Shown here one piece after another: positions 1 through 9,445 of a stretch of DNA of 64,000 bases. Location: contig NZ_JAJJWI010000003.1 in assembly GCF_020907275.1 (NCBI RefSeq), positions 284,862 to 348,861 on the forward strand, given 5' to 3'. The position numbers and the translations under genes are program-made. Below the pieces are notes generated by a model, which had not been told where the DNA came from, did not search any database, and saw only the letters and a list, made by a program, of their open reading frames with translations. The DNA comes from Pontibacter silvestris (GTDB lineage: Bacteria > Bacteroidota > Bacteroidia > Cytophagales > Hymenobacteraceae). How positions within the stretch are numbered: position 1 is the first letter of the stretch; each line of letters starts with the position of its first letter.

Positions 1-123
1 ACCAGATTACCTTATAAAGAAGCATTCGGGTATGACAACCATATAAACAAAAAGCCATTGCGCCAACAGAAGTTTATATCTGCTGCCACAGCGGCTTTCC
101 TTAAGTTGATTTTTATCCTAAAC

Positions 124-771
124 TTAGCTGTTGTTGGCAGTAAGCACTTTATTTACAATGTGTACTGTGCCATTGCTACTCTCACCTTCTATATTTTCTA
201 CTTCAGCTCCGTTAACCATCACTTTGTTTCCTGATGTAGAAACCTGTAGTTGTTTCCCTCCTACAGTTCTTAGTACTGAGCCATCTTTCAGATCAGCATA
301 TTGAATCATGCCAGAGACCACGTGGTTATTTAACAACTCTGCTAACTGCTGCTTATTTTCAGGTTTCATCAGGTCCTCAAAAGTATTTTCTCCAATTGCT
401 TCAAATGCCTTATCGGAAGGAGCAAACACAGTATATGGCCCTGTTCCGTTAAGGGACGTAGTTAGATCTGCTTTTTTTATGGCAGAAGTAAAAGTAGTTA
501 ACTTGGGACTGGAGGTTATATTGGCTACAACATTTTGTGACGGGAACATCTCGTTTCCTCCTACATTAGCACTTGTAAGAGGTGCCTCATCAGTGTTAGC
601 CCGAGAATAATGGGAAGCAGGGTTCACTTTGTTCTCCATCCGCAGATCAGGAGATCTAGCTTCACGTTGGGCCTCATTTTTACTATTTTCTTCATTAGTA
701 CCATTACAGCTTAAAAGCAGAGTACTGAAAAGTAAACTTATAGATAATGCAAATAACTGTGTTTTCTTCAT
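124..771 (-). CDS. Fasciclin (FAS1) domain lipoprotein
   Basis: A 215-residue protein with a lipoprotein signal: basic start, hydrophobic stretch and lipobox LLLSC with Cys22 as the likely lipidated residue. A low-complexity polar linker follows (about 23-75). The rest is one FAS1 domain (about 76-213) with the two family motifs, TGPYTVFAPSDKAF near residue 110 and NGTVHIVNKVL near the C-terminus. FAS1 domains mediate adhesion or carbohydrate/protein contacts; no enzymatic role is implied. It is probably anchored in the outer membrane or on the cell surface. It is divergent from the cyclophilin gene and stands alone. The family is clear; the specific role is unknown. Confidence 0.9.
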   Translation of the reverse strand: MKKTQLFALSISLLFSTLLLSCNGTNEENSKNEAQREARSPDLRMENKVNPASHYSRANTDEAPLTSANVGGNEMFPSQNVVANITSSPKLTTFTSAIKKADLTTSLNGTGPYTVFAPSDKAFEAIGENTFEDLMKPENKQQLAELLNNHVVSGMIQYADLKDGSVLRTVGGKQLQVSTSGNKVMVNGAEVENIEGESSNGTVHIVNKVLTANNS

Positions 772-900
772 AGCTTTATAGTATTATTGTGCTTTTTCAT
801 GCGATCTGGCTAGCCTTCTGATAAGCTTGCCTAATAATATTAAACTAGAAATTGTGTACTTTTGTTTTATACATTACAGTACATAAAACAAGAAGAAATA

Positions 901-1362
901 ATGAAGACAGCAGACATTCATACTGCCAAAGGGGTAATGAAAGTAGAATTTTACGAGAAAGATGCTCCTAACACAGTTCAAAACTTTATAGATCTTGCCA
1001 ACAAAGGCTTTTACGATGGTCTTACTTTCCACCGTGTTATTCCTGATTTCGTTATTCAAGGAGGCTGCCCTAACTCAAGAGAGGGTGCCAAAGGAACACC
1101 AGGTACAGGAGGCCCAGGTTATAAAATAGACTGTGAACTTAACGGTGAAAACCAGTACCACGACCGTGGCGTGCTTTCTATGGCACATGCAGGCAGAAAC
1201 ACAGGAGGCTCTCAGTTCTTTATCTGCCACAGCCGCAAAAACACAGCTCACCTGGACCGCAACCACACTGTTTTTGGTAAAGTAGTAGAAGGCCTGGATG
1301 TAATTGATCAGATCAAGGCAAACGACAGAATTGAAAAGGTTGTTGTAAACGAGGAAGCTTAA
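901..1362 (+). CDS. Cyclophilin-type peptidyl-prolyl cis-trans isomerase
   Basis: Catalyses cis-trans isomerisation of X-Pro bonds during protein folding. Family landmarks are [19 protein letters not shown] (catalytic Arg in FHRV), the GTGGPGY loop, [15 protein letters not shown] (Gln and Phe of the active site) and [18 protein letters not shown]. There is no signal peptide, so it is a small cytoplasmic form of 153 residues, the usual length of single-domain bacterial cyclophilins. The open frame extends upstream to a TTG at 862, but the ATG at 901 is preferred: it begins MKTADIHT as in homologues and follows the purine-rich AAGAAGAAATA. A TAnnTTTG-like element (857-864) just upstream may be the -7 box. 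Two hairpins follow the stop codon. Confidence 0.93.
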   Translation: MKTADIHTAKGVMKVEFYEKDAPNTVQNFIDLANKGFYDGLTFHRVIPDFVIQGGCPNSREGAKGTPGTGGPGYKIDCELNGENQYHDRGVLSMAHAGRNTGGSQFFICHSRKNTAHLDRNHTVFGKVVEGLDVIDQIKANDRIEKVVVNEEA

Positions 1363-1383
1363 GAAAGCTGCTAAAGCTTTTCT

Positions 1384-1461
1384 CAGGTAGGAAGGTAAAA
1401 GGAGTCTACTTTTTCCTTTCTACCTGAACAATAAAAAGCCCGGGCTATCAATCCGGGCTTT
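1384..1461. terminator. Double-hairpin terminator between convergent genes
   Basis: Two consecutive inverted repeats lie between the cyclophilin gene (+) and the ZIP gene (-). The first pairs 1384-1395 with 1415-1426 (12 bp, one mismatch). The second pairs 1435-1443 with 1453-1461 (AAAGCCCGG / CCGGGCTTT, perfect) and is flanked by A-rich and T-rich sequence, as expected of a bidirectional intrinsic terminator. Confidence 0.75.
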
Positions 1462-1522
1462 ATTGCTTAAACTGAACTAGAATAGTAACATACAACTTAG
1501 TTGAGGCAGAACATTGCCTTTA

Positions 1523-2296
1523 TTAAGCTCCTCCTAAGTGGTTTAACACAAAAGCTGTTAAAAAACCCAGGACAGTTATTAACCCGGTAAAGTTATGCGC
1601 TTCTTCAAATGCCTCCGGTATCATGGTATCGGAAAGCATAGCAAGTATGGCACCTGCCGCCAAAGCGGTGGTAGCTGCAATAACACCCGGCGGAAAGCCA
1701 CTGAAAACAGCATATCCTAAAAGAACGGCTATACCAGAGATAACGGCAATACTAAACCAGACACCAAAGATGTACTTTCGGGAGCGCCCTGCCTTTTTCA
1801 TACCTGCCGAACTAGAAAGCCCCTCTGGCAGGTTAGACAGAAATATAGCTGCCACAGCCACTAAGCTTACGGCTCCGCCAGCAATCATACTTATACCTAT
1901 TACAATAGACTCAGGTATTCCGTCTATTAGCGCTCCGATAGCCATTGCATGCCCGCTACCACTGTTATCTTCCTCTGATGGCTGCTGATGCCCTGACCGT
2001 TTCCGATGCTTCGCCCCTTGCTTAGCCAGTACCCAGTTAGCAAGGGTATAAATGGCTGCACCGCCCAAAAAGCCTAGCGCCGTTGGGTAGAAACCTCCTT
2101 GTTCATATGCTTCACTCATCAGGTCAAAAGACAAGGCAGAAATGAGCACACCACTGCCAAAAGCCATAATAGCAGCAACAACATGTTGCTTAATAGGTAT
2201 ATAATATCCCATTGCCGCACCAAGCAGCAGTGCAGATCCGGCAAGTAATCCCCATAGACCTGCCTTTAACCAAAGCGGAAATATCATAAGTATCAT
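1523..2296 (-). CDS. ZIP family divalent metal transporter
   Basis: A 257-residue polytopic membrane protein of the ZIP family, which imports Zn2+ and related divalent metals across the inner membrane. The metal-site helices are recognisable: HAMAIGALIDGIPESIVIG (TM4-type motif with His, Asp and Glu) and SNLPEGLSSS (TM5-type motif with Asn, Pro, Glu). A hydrophilic, His-containing loop (HRKRSGHQQ, about residues 97-115) lies between TM3 and TM4, where ZIPs carry their variable metal-sensing loop. Length and order fit small bacterial ZIPs of the ZupT/GufA type. It is monocistronic and convergent with the cyclophilin gene. Selectivity cannot be told from sequence. Confidence 0.88.
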   Translation of the reverse strand: MILMIFPLWLKAGLWGLLAGSALLLGAAMGYYIPIKQHVVAAIMAFGSGVLISALSFDLMSEAYEQGGFYPTALGFLGGAAIYTLANWVLAKQGAKHRKRSGHQQPSEEDNSGSGHAMAIGALIDGIPESIVIGISMIAGGAVSLVAVAAIFLSNLPEGLSSSAGMKKAGRSRKYIFGVWFSIAVISGIAVLLGYAVFSGFPPGVIAATTALAAGAILAMLSDTMIPEAFEEAHNFTGLITVLGFLTAFVLNHLGGA

Positions 2297-2645
2297 TTAT
2301 CAGAGGCAAAACTCTCCTATCTAACGGCATATACCATAATCTGTTTGCGCTATAAAAAGTAGTTATCCTGTATCAGCAACTCCCTCTGGATTTACACCGT
2401 TACCAGCAGAACAGTCCATTTCACTTAATGTAGCACAAGCAGAGTATACTAACCTGCCATTGCATTTTTTGCTATTACTAAAGTATCTTTCCAATATTTT
2501 ATTAGCTTAATGCGGATTTATCGTTAGCTTTAAGTTATTCGGTATCCGTAGAGGCTTCCTATATCGCCTGCCTCGGCTTTAGTGATACCATGCTCTAAAC
2601 TAGTTAAAATAAAAAAAGGGCTGATGCCCCGTCACCTGCTACTAT
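2297..2645. other. Intergenic region between divergent ZIP and symporter genes
   Basis: About 350 bases with no credible ORF or RNA gene. It must hold the promoters of the two divergent transporter genes, but no good TTTG-N19-TAnnTTTG pair was found. A small GGGC/GCCC hairpin lies at 2618-2629, just before the symporter start. Confidence 0.5.
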
Positions 2646-3950
2646 ATGAATAAACTTGCTTTGCATTGGCTGATCCTTATAGGTATGGCCTTAGGCATAT
2701 TATGGGGAATGTTCGCCAGTTCTGTTGGCCTTGTAGAGTTTACAACTGACTGGATAAGACCTTTTGGCACCATATTCATCAACCTTCTTAAGCTTATTGC
2801 AGTACCGTTGGTACTTGTTTCGCTCGTTACCGGAGTTTCCAGCCTTAGTGATATAAGTAAGCTTTCACGCATCGGGTCTAAAACAGTGGGGGTTTACTTG
2901 TCTACAACCGTAATTGCTGTTGTCTTGGGTTTGTTACTGGTTAATGTTTTTCAGCCTGGCAATGCTTTCTCGGCAGAAAAACGAGAAGAGTTTAAGAAGC
3001 AGTTCGCTGCCACTACTACACAGCGCTCTTCAGACGCAGCAACTGTAAAGCAGCAGGGGCCTTTACAGCCGCTCATTGATATTGTGCCAAGCAATATATT
3101 CGGAGCCCTGACAGATAACGGGCGAATGCTGCAGATTATCTTTTTTGCGCTTCTCTTTGGTATTGCCCTTATTTTAATTGCCCCGGAAAAAGCTGCTCCT
3201 GTCATTAGCTTTTTTGACGGAGTTAATTTAGCCATATTGAAGGTAGTAGACATTATCATGAAAATGGCTCCTTATGGCGTTTTTGCCTTGCTGGCTGGTT
3301 TGGTAGTGGAATTTGCCGGAGATGACCCTGCTTCAGCCATTGAACTGCTGCTGGTATTAGGCTACTATTGCATTGTGGTATTGATCGGGCTGGCTTTTAT
3401 GGTTTTTGTTACATACCCGATATTGGCAACTACGATAGGTAAAATAAAATATGGTGATTTTTTTAAAGGATTGTTTCCTGCCCAAATGCTTGCTTTCTCC
3501 ACTTCCTCCAGTGCAGCCACGTTGCCTGTAACTATGGAGCGCTGTGAGAAGAACCTGGGCATTTCCAGGGAAATAACTAGTTTTGTATTACCGCTGGGTG
3601 CTACCATTAACATGGATGGCACAAGTCTATACCAGGCTGTTGCTGCCGTTTTTATTGCCCAGGCTTATGGCATTGACCTTACCTTAGGAGACCAGATAGG
3701 CATTGTTCTTACCGCTACGCTGGCCTCTATCGGCACTGCCGCCGTACCGGGTGCCGGTGTTGTAATGCTTGTAATCGTACTGCAACAGGCAGGTATCCCC
3801 ATTGAGGGTATAGCACTCATTCTCGCCCCTGACCGTATCCTGGACATGTGTCGTACTGTGGTAAATATTACGGGTGATGCGACAGTATCTATGATGGTGG
3901 CACGAACAGAGGGAGAGCTACAAACTCCTGTGCCAACAAATGAAGTGTAA
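2646..3950 (+). CDS. Dicarboxylate/amino acid:cation symporter (DAACS family)
   Basis: A 434-residue inner-membrane secondary transporter of the GltP/GltT/DctA family, which takes up C4-dicarboxylates, glutamate or aspartate with H+ or Na+. The serine-rich re-entrant loop HP1 appears as AFSTSSSAATLPVTMER (about 282-297), TM7 carries the hallmark NMDGT (about 324), and TM8 has the Asp/Asn-rich substrate region DRILDMCRTVVNITGDA (about 399-415). A polar insertion (about 102-140, EKREEFKKQF onward) sits between TM3 and TM4, a commonly variable position. Substrate is not resolved: the TM8 Arg (in MCRT) favours acidic amino acids over plain dicarboxylates, which is inference. The pxp operon follows about 220 bases later on the same strand, which would fit a glutamate link. 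Confidence 0.92.
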   Translation: MNKLALHWLILIGMALGILWGMFASSVGLVEFTTDWIRPFGTIFINLLKLIAVPLVLVSLVTGVSSLSDISKLSRIGSKTVGVYLSTTVIAVVLGLLLVNVFQPGNAFSAEKREEFKKQFAATTTQRSSDAATVKQQGPLQPLIDIVPSNIFGALTDNGRMLQIIFFALLFGIALILIAPEKAAPVISFFDGVNLAILKVVDIIMKMAPYGVFALLAGLVVEFAGDDPASAIELLLVLGYYCIVVLIGLAFMVFVTYPILATTIGKIKYGDFFKGLFPAQMLAFSTSSSAATLPVTMERCEKNLGISREITSFVLPLGATINMDGTSLYQAVAAVFIAQAYGIDLTLGDQIGIVLTATLASIGTAAVPGAGVVMLVIVLQQAGIPIEGIALILAPDRILDMCRTVVNITGDATVSMMVARTEGELQTPVPTNEV

Positions 3951-4168
3951 AGTTTGGCTGTAACAGTAAAAAATTGTGATGCCGTTCCTTTATAAGTGTT
4001 CCAGGTAAAATTGCATCAAAATAGTAAACAGAGTTTTTCTTATCAGTTTATATATCTTACATTAAACTTGTAAATATTACCAGACATAGCCTTGTATGCA
4101 ACACTAATAAACAGTCTCCGTTTCTGATTAACTGTTAAAAGAGAAAATGGCTGTAAAACATAATAAGC

Positions 4169-4900
4169 ATGACCCTAAATGATGTACCCTTATTTAAAAT
4201 GTTTCCGCTTGGTGATGCAGCCATTGTTTTACAATTCGGAGAAGAAATCTCTTTAAGCATACACAACAAAGTAAAAGCTGTAGCAGCGCACCTGGATAAA
4301 TACCCTTTTTGGGGAATGATAGAATATGTTCCGGCTTTTACCACTGTCACCATCTATTACAACCCCTGGGTAATAAGTGAGAAAGGGAATTACAACCCTT
4401 ATGAAAAAGTAGTGGATATTGTGCTGGACCTGATGACGCATGTTGAGGAAGAAGAAGGACTAGCCCCCAGAGTAGTAGACATACCTGTGTGTTATGGTGG
4501 TGAGTTTGGCCCTGACCTTGAGTTTGTGGCTACCCAGAATCAATTAACACCAGAAGAAGTTATTTCTATTCATGCTGGTGCAGAATACCTCGTTTACATG
4601 ATTGGCTTTGCTCCCGGCTTTCCTTATTTAGGCGGCATGAGTCATAAAATATCCGCTCCGCGAAAAGAAACACCAAGAACTGTTATTCCGAAGGGCTCTG
4701 TTGGCATTGCCGGTGTACAGACAGGCGTATATCCTATTGAAACACCAGGCGGTTGGCAGCTGATTGGGCGTACGCCCCTACGCCTGTTCAACCCTTTTCT
4801 GGATTCGCCAAGTTTGTTGAAAGCAGGTGATACAGTACGTTTTGTACCTATCTCTAAAGAAGAATTTAACGAGAGAAAGGAGCAGGTATATGAGCATTAA
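4169..4900 (+). CDS. pxpB: 5-oxoprolinase subunit PxpB
   Basis: First gene of the pxpBCA-transporter operon. PxpB (KipI/AHS1 family), with PxpC and PxpA, cleaves 5-oxoproline (pyroglutamate) to glutamate with ATP in the cytoplasm. The cyclophilin-like C-terminal region shows family motifs: GFAPGFPYLGGM (about 150-161), PRKETPRTVIPKGSVGIAGVQTG (about 168-190) and TPGGWQLIGRTPLRLF (about 195-210). Length (243) is typical. The gene overlaps the next by 11 bases, indicating translational coupling. The Bacillus homologue KipI was first described as a KinA inhibitor, but the metabolic role is the better assignment in a pxpBCA context. Confidence 0.92.
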   Translation: MTLNDVPLFKMFPLGDAAIVLQFGEEISLSIHNKVKAVAAHLDKYPFWGMIEYVPAFTTVTIYYNPWVISEKGNYNPYEKVVDIVLDLMTHVEEEEGLAPRVVDIPVCYGGEFGPDLEFVATQNQLTPEEVISIHAGAEYLVYMIGFAPGFPYLGGMSHKISAPRKETPRTVIPKGSVGIAGVQTGVYPIETPGGWQLIGRTPLRLFNPFLDSPSLLKAGDTVRFVPISKEEFNERKEQVYEH

Positions 4901-5894
4901 AATAGAAAAGGCAGGGCTGCTTACTACTATTCAGGATACAGGGAGATATGGCTATCAGAAAGATGGTATTATTGTAAGTGGCGCTATGGATGCAACAGCA
5001 TTGCGTATTGCCAATTTACTTGTTGACAACAACGAAAATGAGGCTGCCATTGAAGTAACGCTCGTAGGTCCTAAAATCCGCTTTCATGAAAACCATTTGA
5101 TTGCTATTACTGGTGCAGACTTAGCCCCTGAAATTGATGGAGAGCAAGTACAAATGTGGCGGCCTGTTTATGTAAAAGCAGGAAGTTTGCTACAGTTTAA
5201 AGGTCCCGTTAATGGTAGTCGTGCTTATATAGCTATTTCTGGAAGCATTGCTATTCCGAAAGTGATGAATAGCTACTCCACCTACTTACGGGCAGAATTC
5301 GGTGGCTTGAACGGTAAAGCCTTACAGGCAGGCGATGTTATTCCCTGTAAAGATCCGGCAACAGACATACTCGCTCTACTCAAGAAAAGAGGACTAACCA
5401 ACAGCGACAAAGCTTTTATTGAAGTAAAATGGAAACTGGCACCGCAACTTTACCCGGCTTATGAGGAGAACCCTACTATAAGGGTAGTGAAAGGCACAGA
5501 ATATGAGTTGTTTTCAGAAAGCAGTAAAAGCTATTTGTGGAAAGAGAAATTTCAGATAACATCACAGTCTGATCGGATGGCCCATCGGTTGCAGGGAGTA
5601 AACTTATCGTTACAAGAAGATACAGAGCTTATCTCCAGTGCGGTAACGTTTGGCACTATACAAGTTCCTGCGCAAGGCAGCCCCATTATATTACTGGCAG
5701 ACCGCCAGACAACCGGAGGCTACCCTCGCATTGCACAGGTGATAACGGCTGATTTCTCACAACTAGCCCAGATACAGCCCGGCAAAATTGTTCGGTTTAC
5801 AGAAGTAACACTACAGCAGGCACAGCAGCTTTATGTAAAGCAGGAGCAAAATATAGAGCAAATCAAAAGGGCATTAGATATCAAAAGAAGTTAA
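4890..5894 (+). CDS. pxpC: 5-oxoprolinase subunit PxpC
   Basis: Partner of PxpB (KipA/AHS2, biotin-dependent-carboxyltransferase-like family). The chosen ATG at 4890 gives [23 protein letters not shown], the conserved N-terminus of PxpC, and lies 8 bases after a good Shine-Dalgarno AAAGGAG (4876-4882) inside the end of pxpB. A longer open frame back to 4827 is an artefact of the overlap. Other family features are [16 protein letters not shown] (about 31-46), ITGADL (about 74), and the C-terminal segments DRMAHRLQG and [17 protein letters not shown]. Length is 334 residues. It ends four bases before pxpA, so the three subunits are made together. Confidence 0.92.
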   Translation: MSIKIEKAGLLTTIQDTGRYGYQKDGIIVSGAMDATALRIANLLVDNNENEAAIEVTLVGPKIRFHENHLIAITGADLAPEIDGEQVQMWRPVYVKAGSLLQFKGPVNGSRAYIAISGSIAIPKVMNSYSTYLRAEFGGLNGKALQAGDVIPCKDPATDILALLKKRGLTNSDKAFIEVKWKLAPQLYPAYEENPTIRVVKGTEYELFSESSKSYLWKEKFQITSQSDRMAHRLQGVNLSLQEDTELISSAVTFGTIQVPAQGSPIILLADRQTTGGYPRIAQVITADFSQLAQIQPGKIVRFTEVTLQQAQQLYVKQEQNIEQIKRALDIKRS

Positions 5895-5898
5895 ATTA

Positions 5899-6660
5899 AT
5901 GGCATTGTTTACAGTTGATCTTAATTGTGACTTGGGCGAAAGCTTTGGAGTTTATAACCTGGGCAACGATGAGGAAGTTTTGCAATATGTTACTTCGGCT
6001 AACATAGCCTGTGGCTTTCATGCAGGAGATCCTTCTGTTATGAAAAAGACAGTAAAGCTTGCCCTGAAACACAATGTAGCCATTGGTGCACACCCAGGCC
6101 TGCCCGACCTGGCAGGGTTTGGCCGCCGCAGCATGGCTATCTCACCTGAAGAGGCCTTTGACATGGTTATGTACCAGATAGGTGCCTTATCGGCTTTCTT
6201 ACAGGCAGAGGGCGCGTACCTGCACCATGTAAAACCACACGGGGCGCTTTATAATATGGCATCTGTAAACAAAGAATTATCAGAGGCTATTGCTGAGGCT
6301 ATTTATAAAGTAACTCCCAATGCTATTTTATATGCCCTGGCAAACAGCGAACTTATAAAAGCCGGAATCAGGATTGGGCTTAAAACGGCTAACGAAGTTT
6401 TCGCAGACCGCACTTACCAGCAAGATGGCACCTTAACCTCCAGAAGATCTCCTGACGCGTTAATCACGGATCACGATCAGGCTGTGAAGCAAGTAGTGCG
6501 GATGGTGAAGGAAAACAAAGTGTTATCACAGCAGGGAGAAGATATCGCAATTCAGGCTGAAACTGTTTGCATTCATGGAGACGGACCACATGCTCTTGCC
6601 TTTGCCCGCCATATTAGGGAAGTACTGTTACGTGAAGCAGTAACTTTACAGGCCCCGTAA
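5899..6660 (+). CDS. pxpA: 5-oxoprolinase subunit PxpA (LamB/YcsF family)
   Basis: A 253-residue LamB/YcsF-family protein, the third 5-oxoprolinase subunit, thought to open the activated lactam ring. The signature begins at residue 5: [11 protein letters not shown], then [43 protein letters not shown] and, near the C-terminus, [12 protein letters not shown]. The conserved Asp, Glu and His residues of the active site are all present. It starts 4 bases after the pxpC stop and is followed 14 bases later by the transporter gene. The order B-C-A-transporter differs from Bacillus ycsF-ycsG-...-kipI-kipA but the content is the same. Confidence 0.94.
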   Translation: MALFTVDLNCDLGESFGVYNLGNDEEVLQYVTSANIACGFHAGDPSVMKKTVKLALKHNVAIGAHPGLPDLAGFGRRSMAISPEEAFDMVMYQIGALSAFLQAEGAYLHHVKPHGALYNMASVNKELSEAIAEAIYKVTPNAILYALANSELIKAGIRIGLKTANEVFADRTYQQDGTLTSRRSPDALITDHDQAVKQVVRMVKENKVLSQQGEDIAIQAETVCIHGDGPHALAFARHIREVLLREAVTLQAP

Positions 6661-6674
6661 AAAGATCATCCATA

Positions 6675-7865
6675 ATGAAGCAAAAAAGAAACTGGAGTGT
6701 GTTGCTTGGTGCAGCATTTCTGATGGCAACTTCTGCCGTAGGCCCTGGCTTTTTAACCCAAACCACCGTTTTTACACAGACACTTGCGGCCAGCTTTGGC
6801 TTCGTTATTCTTACCTCTATTATACTGGACATTGGTGTTCAGTTAAATGTGTGGCGGGTTATTGCTGTTTCAGAAAAGCACGCGCAGGACGTAGCAAACA
6901 TGGTGTTGCCTGGTTTAGGAGCCTTTATATCGGTACTTATAGTTTTGGGCGGACTGGCTTTTAATATTGGCAATATTGGCGGTGCAGGTTTAGGCTTTAA
7001 TGTTTTGTTTGGTATTTCCCCTGAAGCCGGTGCTGTAATAGCAGCTGCAATTGCCATTGCTGTTTTCCTGGTGAAAGAAGCCGGCAAAGTTATGGACCGC
7101 TTTGCACAGGTTATGGGGCTGCTTATGATTATCCTGATCGTGTATGTCGCCATTACGTCCTCTCCCCCGGTAGGGGAAGCCATCGTTAAAACATTTGCTC
7201 CTGATAAGATAGATCTTATTTCCATTATTACGCTGGTAGGCGGCACAGTAGGCGGTTATATTACCTTTGCAGGTGGCCATCGCTTGCTCGATGCAGGTAT
7301 AAAAGGGAAAGCTGCTTTATCAGAGGTAAACACTAGCGCCGTGTCAGGCATTATGGTGGCCTCTATTATTCGTATTTTTCTTTTTTTGGCTGCCTTAGGT
7401 GTGGTTAGCCAGGGGCTGACGTTAGATGCAACTAACCCACCCGCTTCTGTTTTTAAGTTGGCTGCCGGAAACATTGGCTACAAATTATTTGGCGTGGTGA
7501 TGTTATCTGCTGCCGTTACCTCTGTTATTGGCTCGGCTTATACTTCAGTTTCCTTCCTTAAATCATTCAGCAAATATGTAGAGCAACATGAGAACTGGAT
7601 GATAATTGGCTTTATAGCTGTATCAACTACTGTATTTATAGGTATTGGCCGCCCGGTGAGCCTGCTTATTTTAGCAGGTGCCTTAAATGGTCTTATCTTG
7701 CCGGTCACATTAGGAACCATTCTTTTTGCAGCGTATAACAAAAACATAACAGGCGATTATAAGCACCCGGTGCTGCTTACTGTTTTTGGTGTGCTGGTTG
7801 TACTTGTAATGGCTTATATGAGTGGGTATACCCTACTTGAGCAGCTTCCCCAACTATTTTCTTAG
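6675..7865 (+). CDS. NRAMP-like transporter of the pxp operon (YcsG type)
   Basis: A 396-residue polytopic inner-membrane protein with the NRAMP/LeuT-like fold pattern (about 11 hydrophobic helices). It resembles Bacillus YcsG, also encoded beside 5-oxoprolinase genes. The TM1 metal-binding motif DPGN of true NRAMPs is here GPGFLTQTT (about 23-31), with Gly in place of Asp and Phe in place of Asn. The TM6 MPHN/Met motif is replaced by FAGGHRLLDAG (about 196-206). Loss of these ligands argues against Mn2+/Fe2+ transport. Position in the operon, 14 bases after pxpA, suggests a role in 5-oxoproline metabolism, perhaps uptake of 5-oxoproline or a related compound; this is inference. Confidence 0.85.
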   Translation: MKQKRNWSVLLGAAFLMATSAVGPGFLTQTTVFTQTLAASFGFVILTSIILDIGVQLNVWRVIAVSEKHAQDVANMVLPGLGAFISVLIVLGGLAFNIGNIGGAGLGFNVLFGISPEAGAVIAAAIAIAVFLVKEAGKVMDRFAQVMGLLMIILIVYVAITSSPPVGEAIVKTFAPDKIDLISIITLVGGTVGGYITFAGGHRLLDAGIKGKAALSEVNTSAVSGIMVASIIRIFLFLAALGVVSQGLTLDATNPPASVFKLAAGNIGYKLFGVVMLSAAVTSVIGSAYTSVSFLKSFSKYVEQHENWMIIGFIAVSTTVFIGIGRPVSLLILAGALNGLILPVTLGTILFAAYNKNITGDYKHPVLLTVFGVLVVLVMAYMSGYTLLEQLPQLFS

Positions 7866-7917
7866 TTCTAAGCTTCTTATCATTACATGGCAACTCTCTC
7901 ATTAAGTTATCTGTGAG

Positions 7918-8649
7918 CTATATTGACAGTAGAAGTGCGGCATAAGCAGCCGCTCCCATTATGAATGCCCAATACCTACTTTTACGGTTTTCAGGCAGCT
8001 CCTCTTTCAATACGTTCAATATAACGCCGCCTCCCACAAAGGCAGTAACTAAAACAATAAGCGTATGCGATAGCTCTACCAGATAGCCTGTAGCCCAGCC
8101 TAAGAATATAGCCAGTACCAATACCCAACGCCCCACATGCTGATACTTTTCACGATGGTGCTCTAACAGGCCAAAGTCGTTTACTACAAAGTGAAGTGCC
8201 ATAGCCACAGAAAAAAGAAAAAGCTGTTGGAGTGTTCCCTCTTCTCTTTGGAAAAGAATATATCCTATTAAGGCATTATATACAGCAAAGGAGCCAATGT
8301 GCACCCAAAAAATTCCAGGTGATGTTTCTTCTTTGCCCTCTTTAGCTTGCCGCTTTTGCTTTGATGTAACCACGGTACGTTCCAACCCATAAAAAATGGC
8401 AAGACCAAGCAGGGCCATAATGTATACATGGTGCCTTAAGAAACCTTCACCAGGAAACACCCGCTGCACATGTTCCTGCCCTTCATTCAGTTCTGGAAAT
8501 AAATGCAAAAACACATACGCTACCGATACACCACCTGCTGCTGAGAGCCATATACTACGAGGTACCCCACCTAAAAACCTGAGACGAGTTCCAAAGAAGT
8601 GAATAAGGGCCAGCGCCAGTACTGGCCATATTGATACATAATGTTCCAT
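7918..8649 (-). CDS. ZIP-like integral membrane protein
   Basis: A 243-residue membrane protein with about seven or eight hydrophobic segments. The stretch SAAGGVSVAYVFLHLFPELNEGQEH (split around the Pro, about 37-60) resembles ZIP helix 2 with its LHLxPE motif, and ALHFVVNDFGLLEHH (about 151-165) sits where ZIPs have the metal-binding HxxxD/E helix. A charged loop (KQKRQAKEGKEE, about 96-107) separates the halves. It is much more diverged than the ZIP at 1523-2296, so metal transport is a guess from overall pattern. It is convergent with the pxp operon and has no same-strand partner nearby. Confidence 0.7.
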   Translation of the reverse strand: MEHYVSIWPVLALALIHFFGTRLRFLGGVPRSIWLSAAGGVSVAYVFLHLFPELNEGQEHVQRVFPGEGFLRHHVYIMALLGLAIFYGLERTVVTSKQKRQAKEGKEETSPGIFWVHIGSFAVYNALIGYILFQREEGTLQQLFLFSVAMALHFVVNDFGLLEHHREKYQHVGRWVLVLAIFLGWATGYLVELSHTLIVLVTAFVGGGVILNVLKEELPENRKSRYWAFIMGAAAYAALLLSI

Positions 8650-8767
8650 AGCAACAACTACCTAATCGAACGTTTTAGGGTTTCTGCTTTTGCATTGCAA
8701 GAGCAGAGTAAAGAACATGTGTAATTGTTCTTGTCGTTCTTGTTTCCTGCTAGCCCCATGTATTAAA

Positions 8768-8807
8768 ACAAACAGAGCTGTCCGAAATTTGGAACAGCCC
8801 TGTTTGT
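8768..8807 (-). terminator. Intrinsic terminator after the YceI gene
   Basis: Arms 8768-8781 and 8794-8807 pair over 14 bp with one mismatch around a 12-base loop. Read on the minus strand, the stem is followed by TTTTAATA. It lies 20 bases after the YceI stop. Confidence 0.8.
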
Positions 8808-8827
8808 AAATAAAGAAAACGCTGAGG

Positions 8828-9361
8828 TTAAGCTTGCTTTACTAGCTGCACTTCACCTTGAATTTTCAACTCCTCTCCTAACATTACACCACCTGTTTCA
8901 AGTGCTGCATTGTAGTTAATGCCCCAGTCTTTCCGGTTAATTTTACCGCTGATGGAGAAACCTGCTTTTACATTGCCCCATGGGTCAGTAGCAACACCAT
9001 TATCTTCAACAACAAGCTTTACAGGCTTTGTTGTTTCTTTTATAGTTAGATCACCATACAAGTTGAACGTATCATCATCTACTCTTTCAATTTTGGTTGA
9101 GACAAACTTCATATTCGGATGGCTTTCTGCTCCAAAGAAGTCTGCGTTACGTAAATGCTCATCCCGTTGCTCGTTATTAGTGTTGATAGAAGCAACGTCA
9201 ACATTTGCTACTACTTTTGCATTTGAGAAATCATCATCCTCTGTTTCAGTCTCTACATCGAACTTAGTGAACTTTCCTGTAACGTTGGAAATCATCATGT
9301 GCTTAATTTTAAAGCCCAATTCGCTGTGAGACAGGTCTAATGCCCATTTCGTTGTTGCCAT
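8828..9361 (-). CDS. YceI family protein (lipocalin-like isoprenoid binder)
   Basis: A 177-residue YceI-domain protein. These beta-barrels bind isoprenoid quinones or other long-chain amphiphiles and are often induced by stress or acid. Family motifs are the N-terminal WALDLSHSELGFKIKHMMISNVTGKF, the central HLRNADFFGAESHPNMKF and GDLTIKETTKPV, and the C-terminal GFSISGKINRKDWGINY. Most YceI proteins are periplasmic, but no signal peptide is visible here (start MATTKWALD), so this member is probably cytoplasmic. The TetR-family gene 84 bases upstream on the same strand probably regulates it or shares its transcript. A terminator follows. Confidence 0.93.
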   Translation of the reverse strand: MATTKWALDLSHSELGFKIKHMMISNVTGKFTKFDVETETEDDDFSNAKVVANVDVASINTNNEQRDEHLRNADFFGAESHPNMKFVSTKIERVDDDTFNLYGDLTIKETTKPVKLVVEDNGVATDPWGNVKAGFSISGKINRKDWGINYNAALETGGVMLGEELKIQGEVQLVKQA

Positions 9362-9445
9362 AATGTTATGTTTAAATGATTGTTTAATGAATTTTTTGGT
9401 AATTATATTTTACTGTTGTTATATCTTTCAACACTATCAGATAAA

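Noticed and set aside
6839..7246. 135-aa minus-strand ORF inside the NRAMP-like gene
   Set aside because: Antisense shadow of a real membrane protein gene whose frame, motifs and operon position are clear.
8919..9329. 136-aa plus-strand ORF over the YceI gene
   Set aside because: Antisense shadow; YceI motifs on the minus strand are unambiguous.
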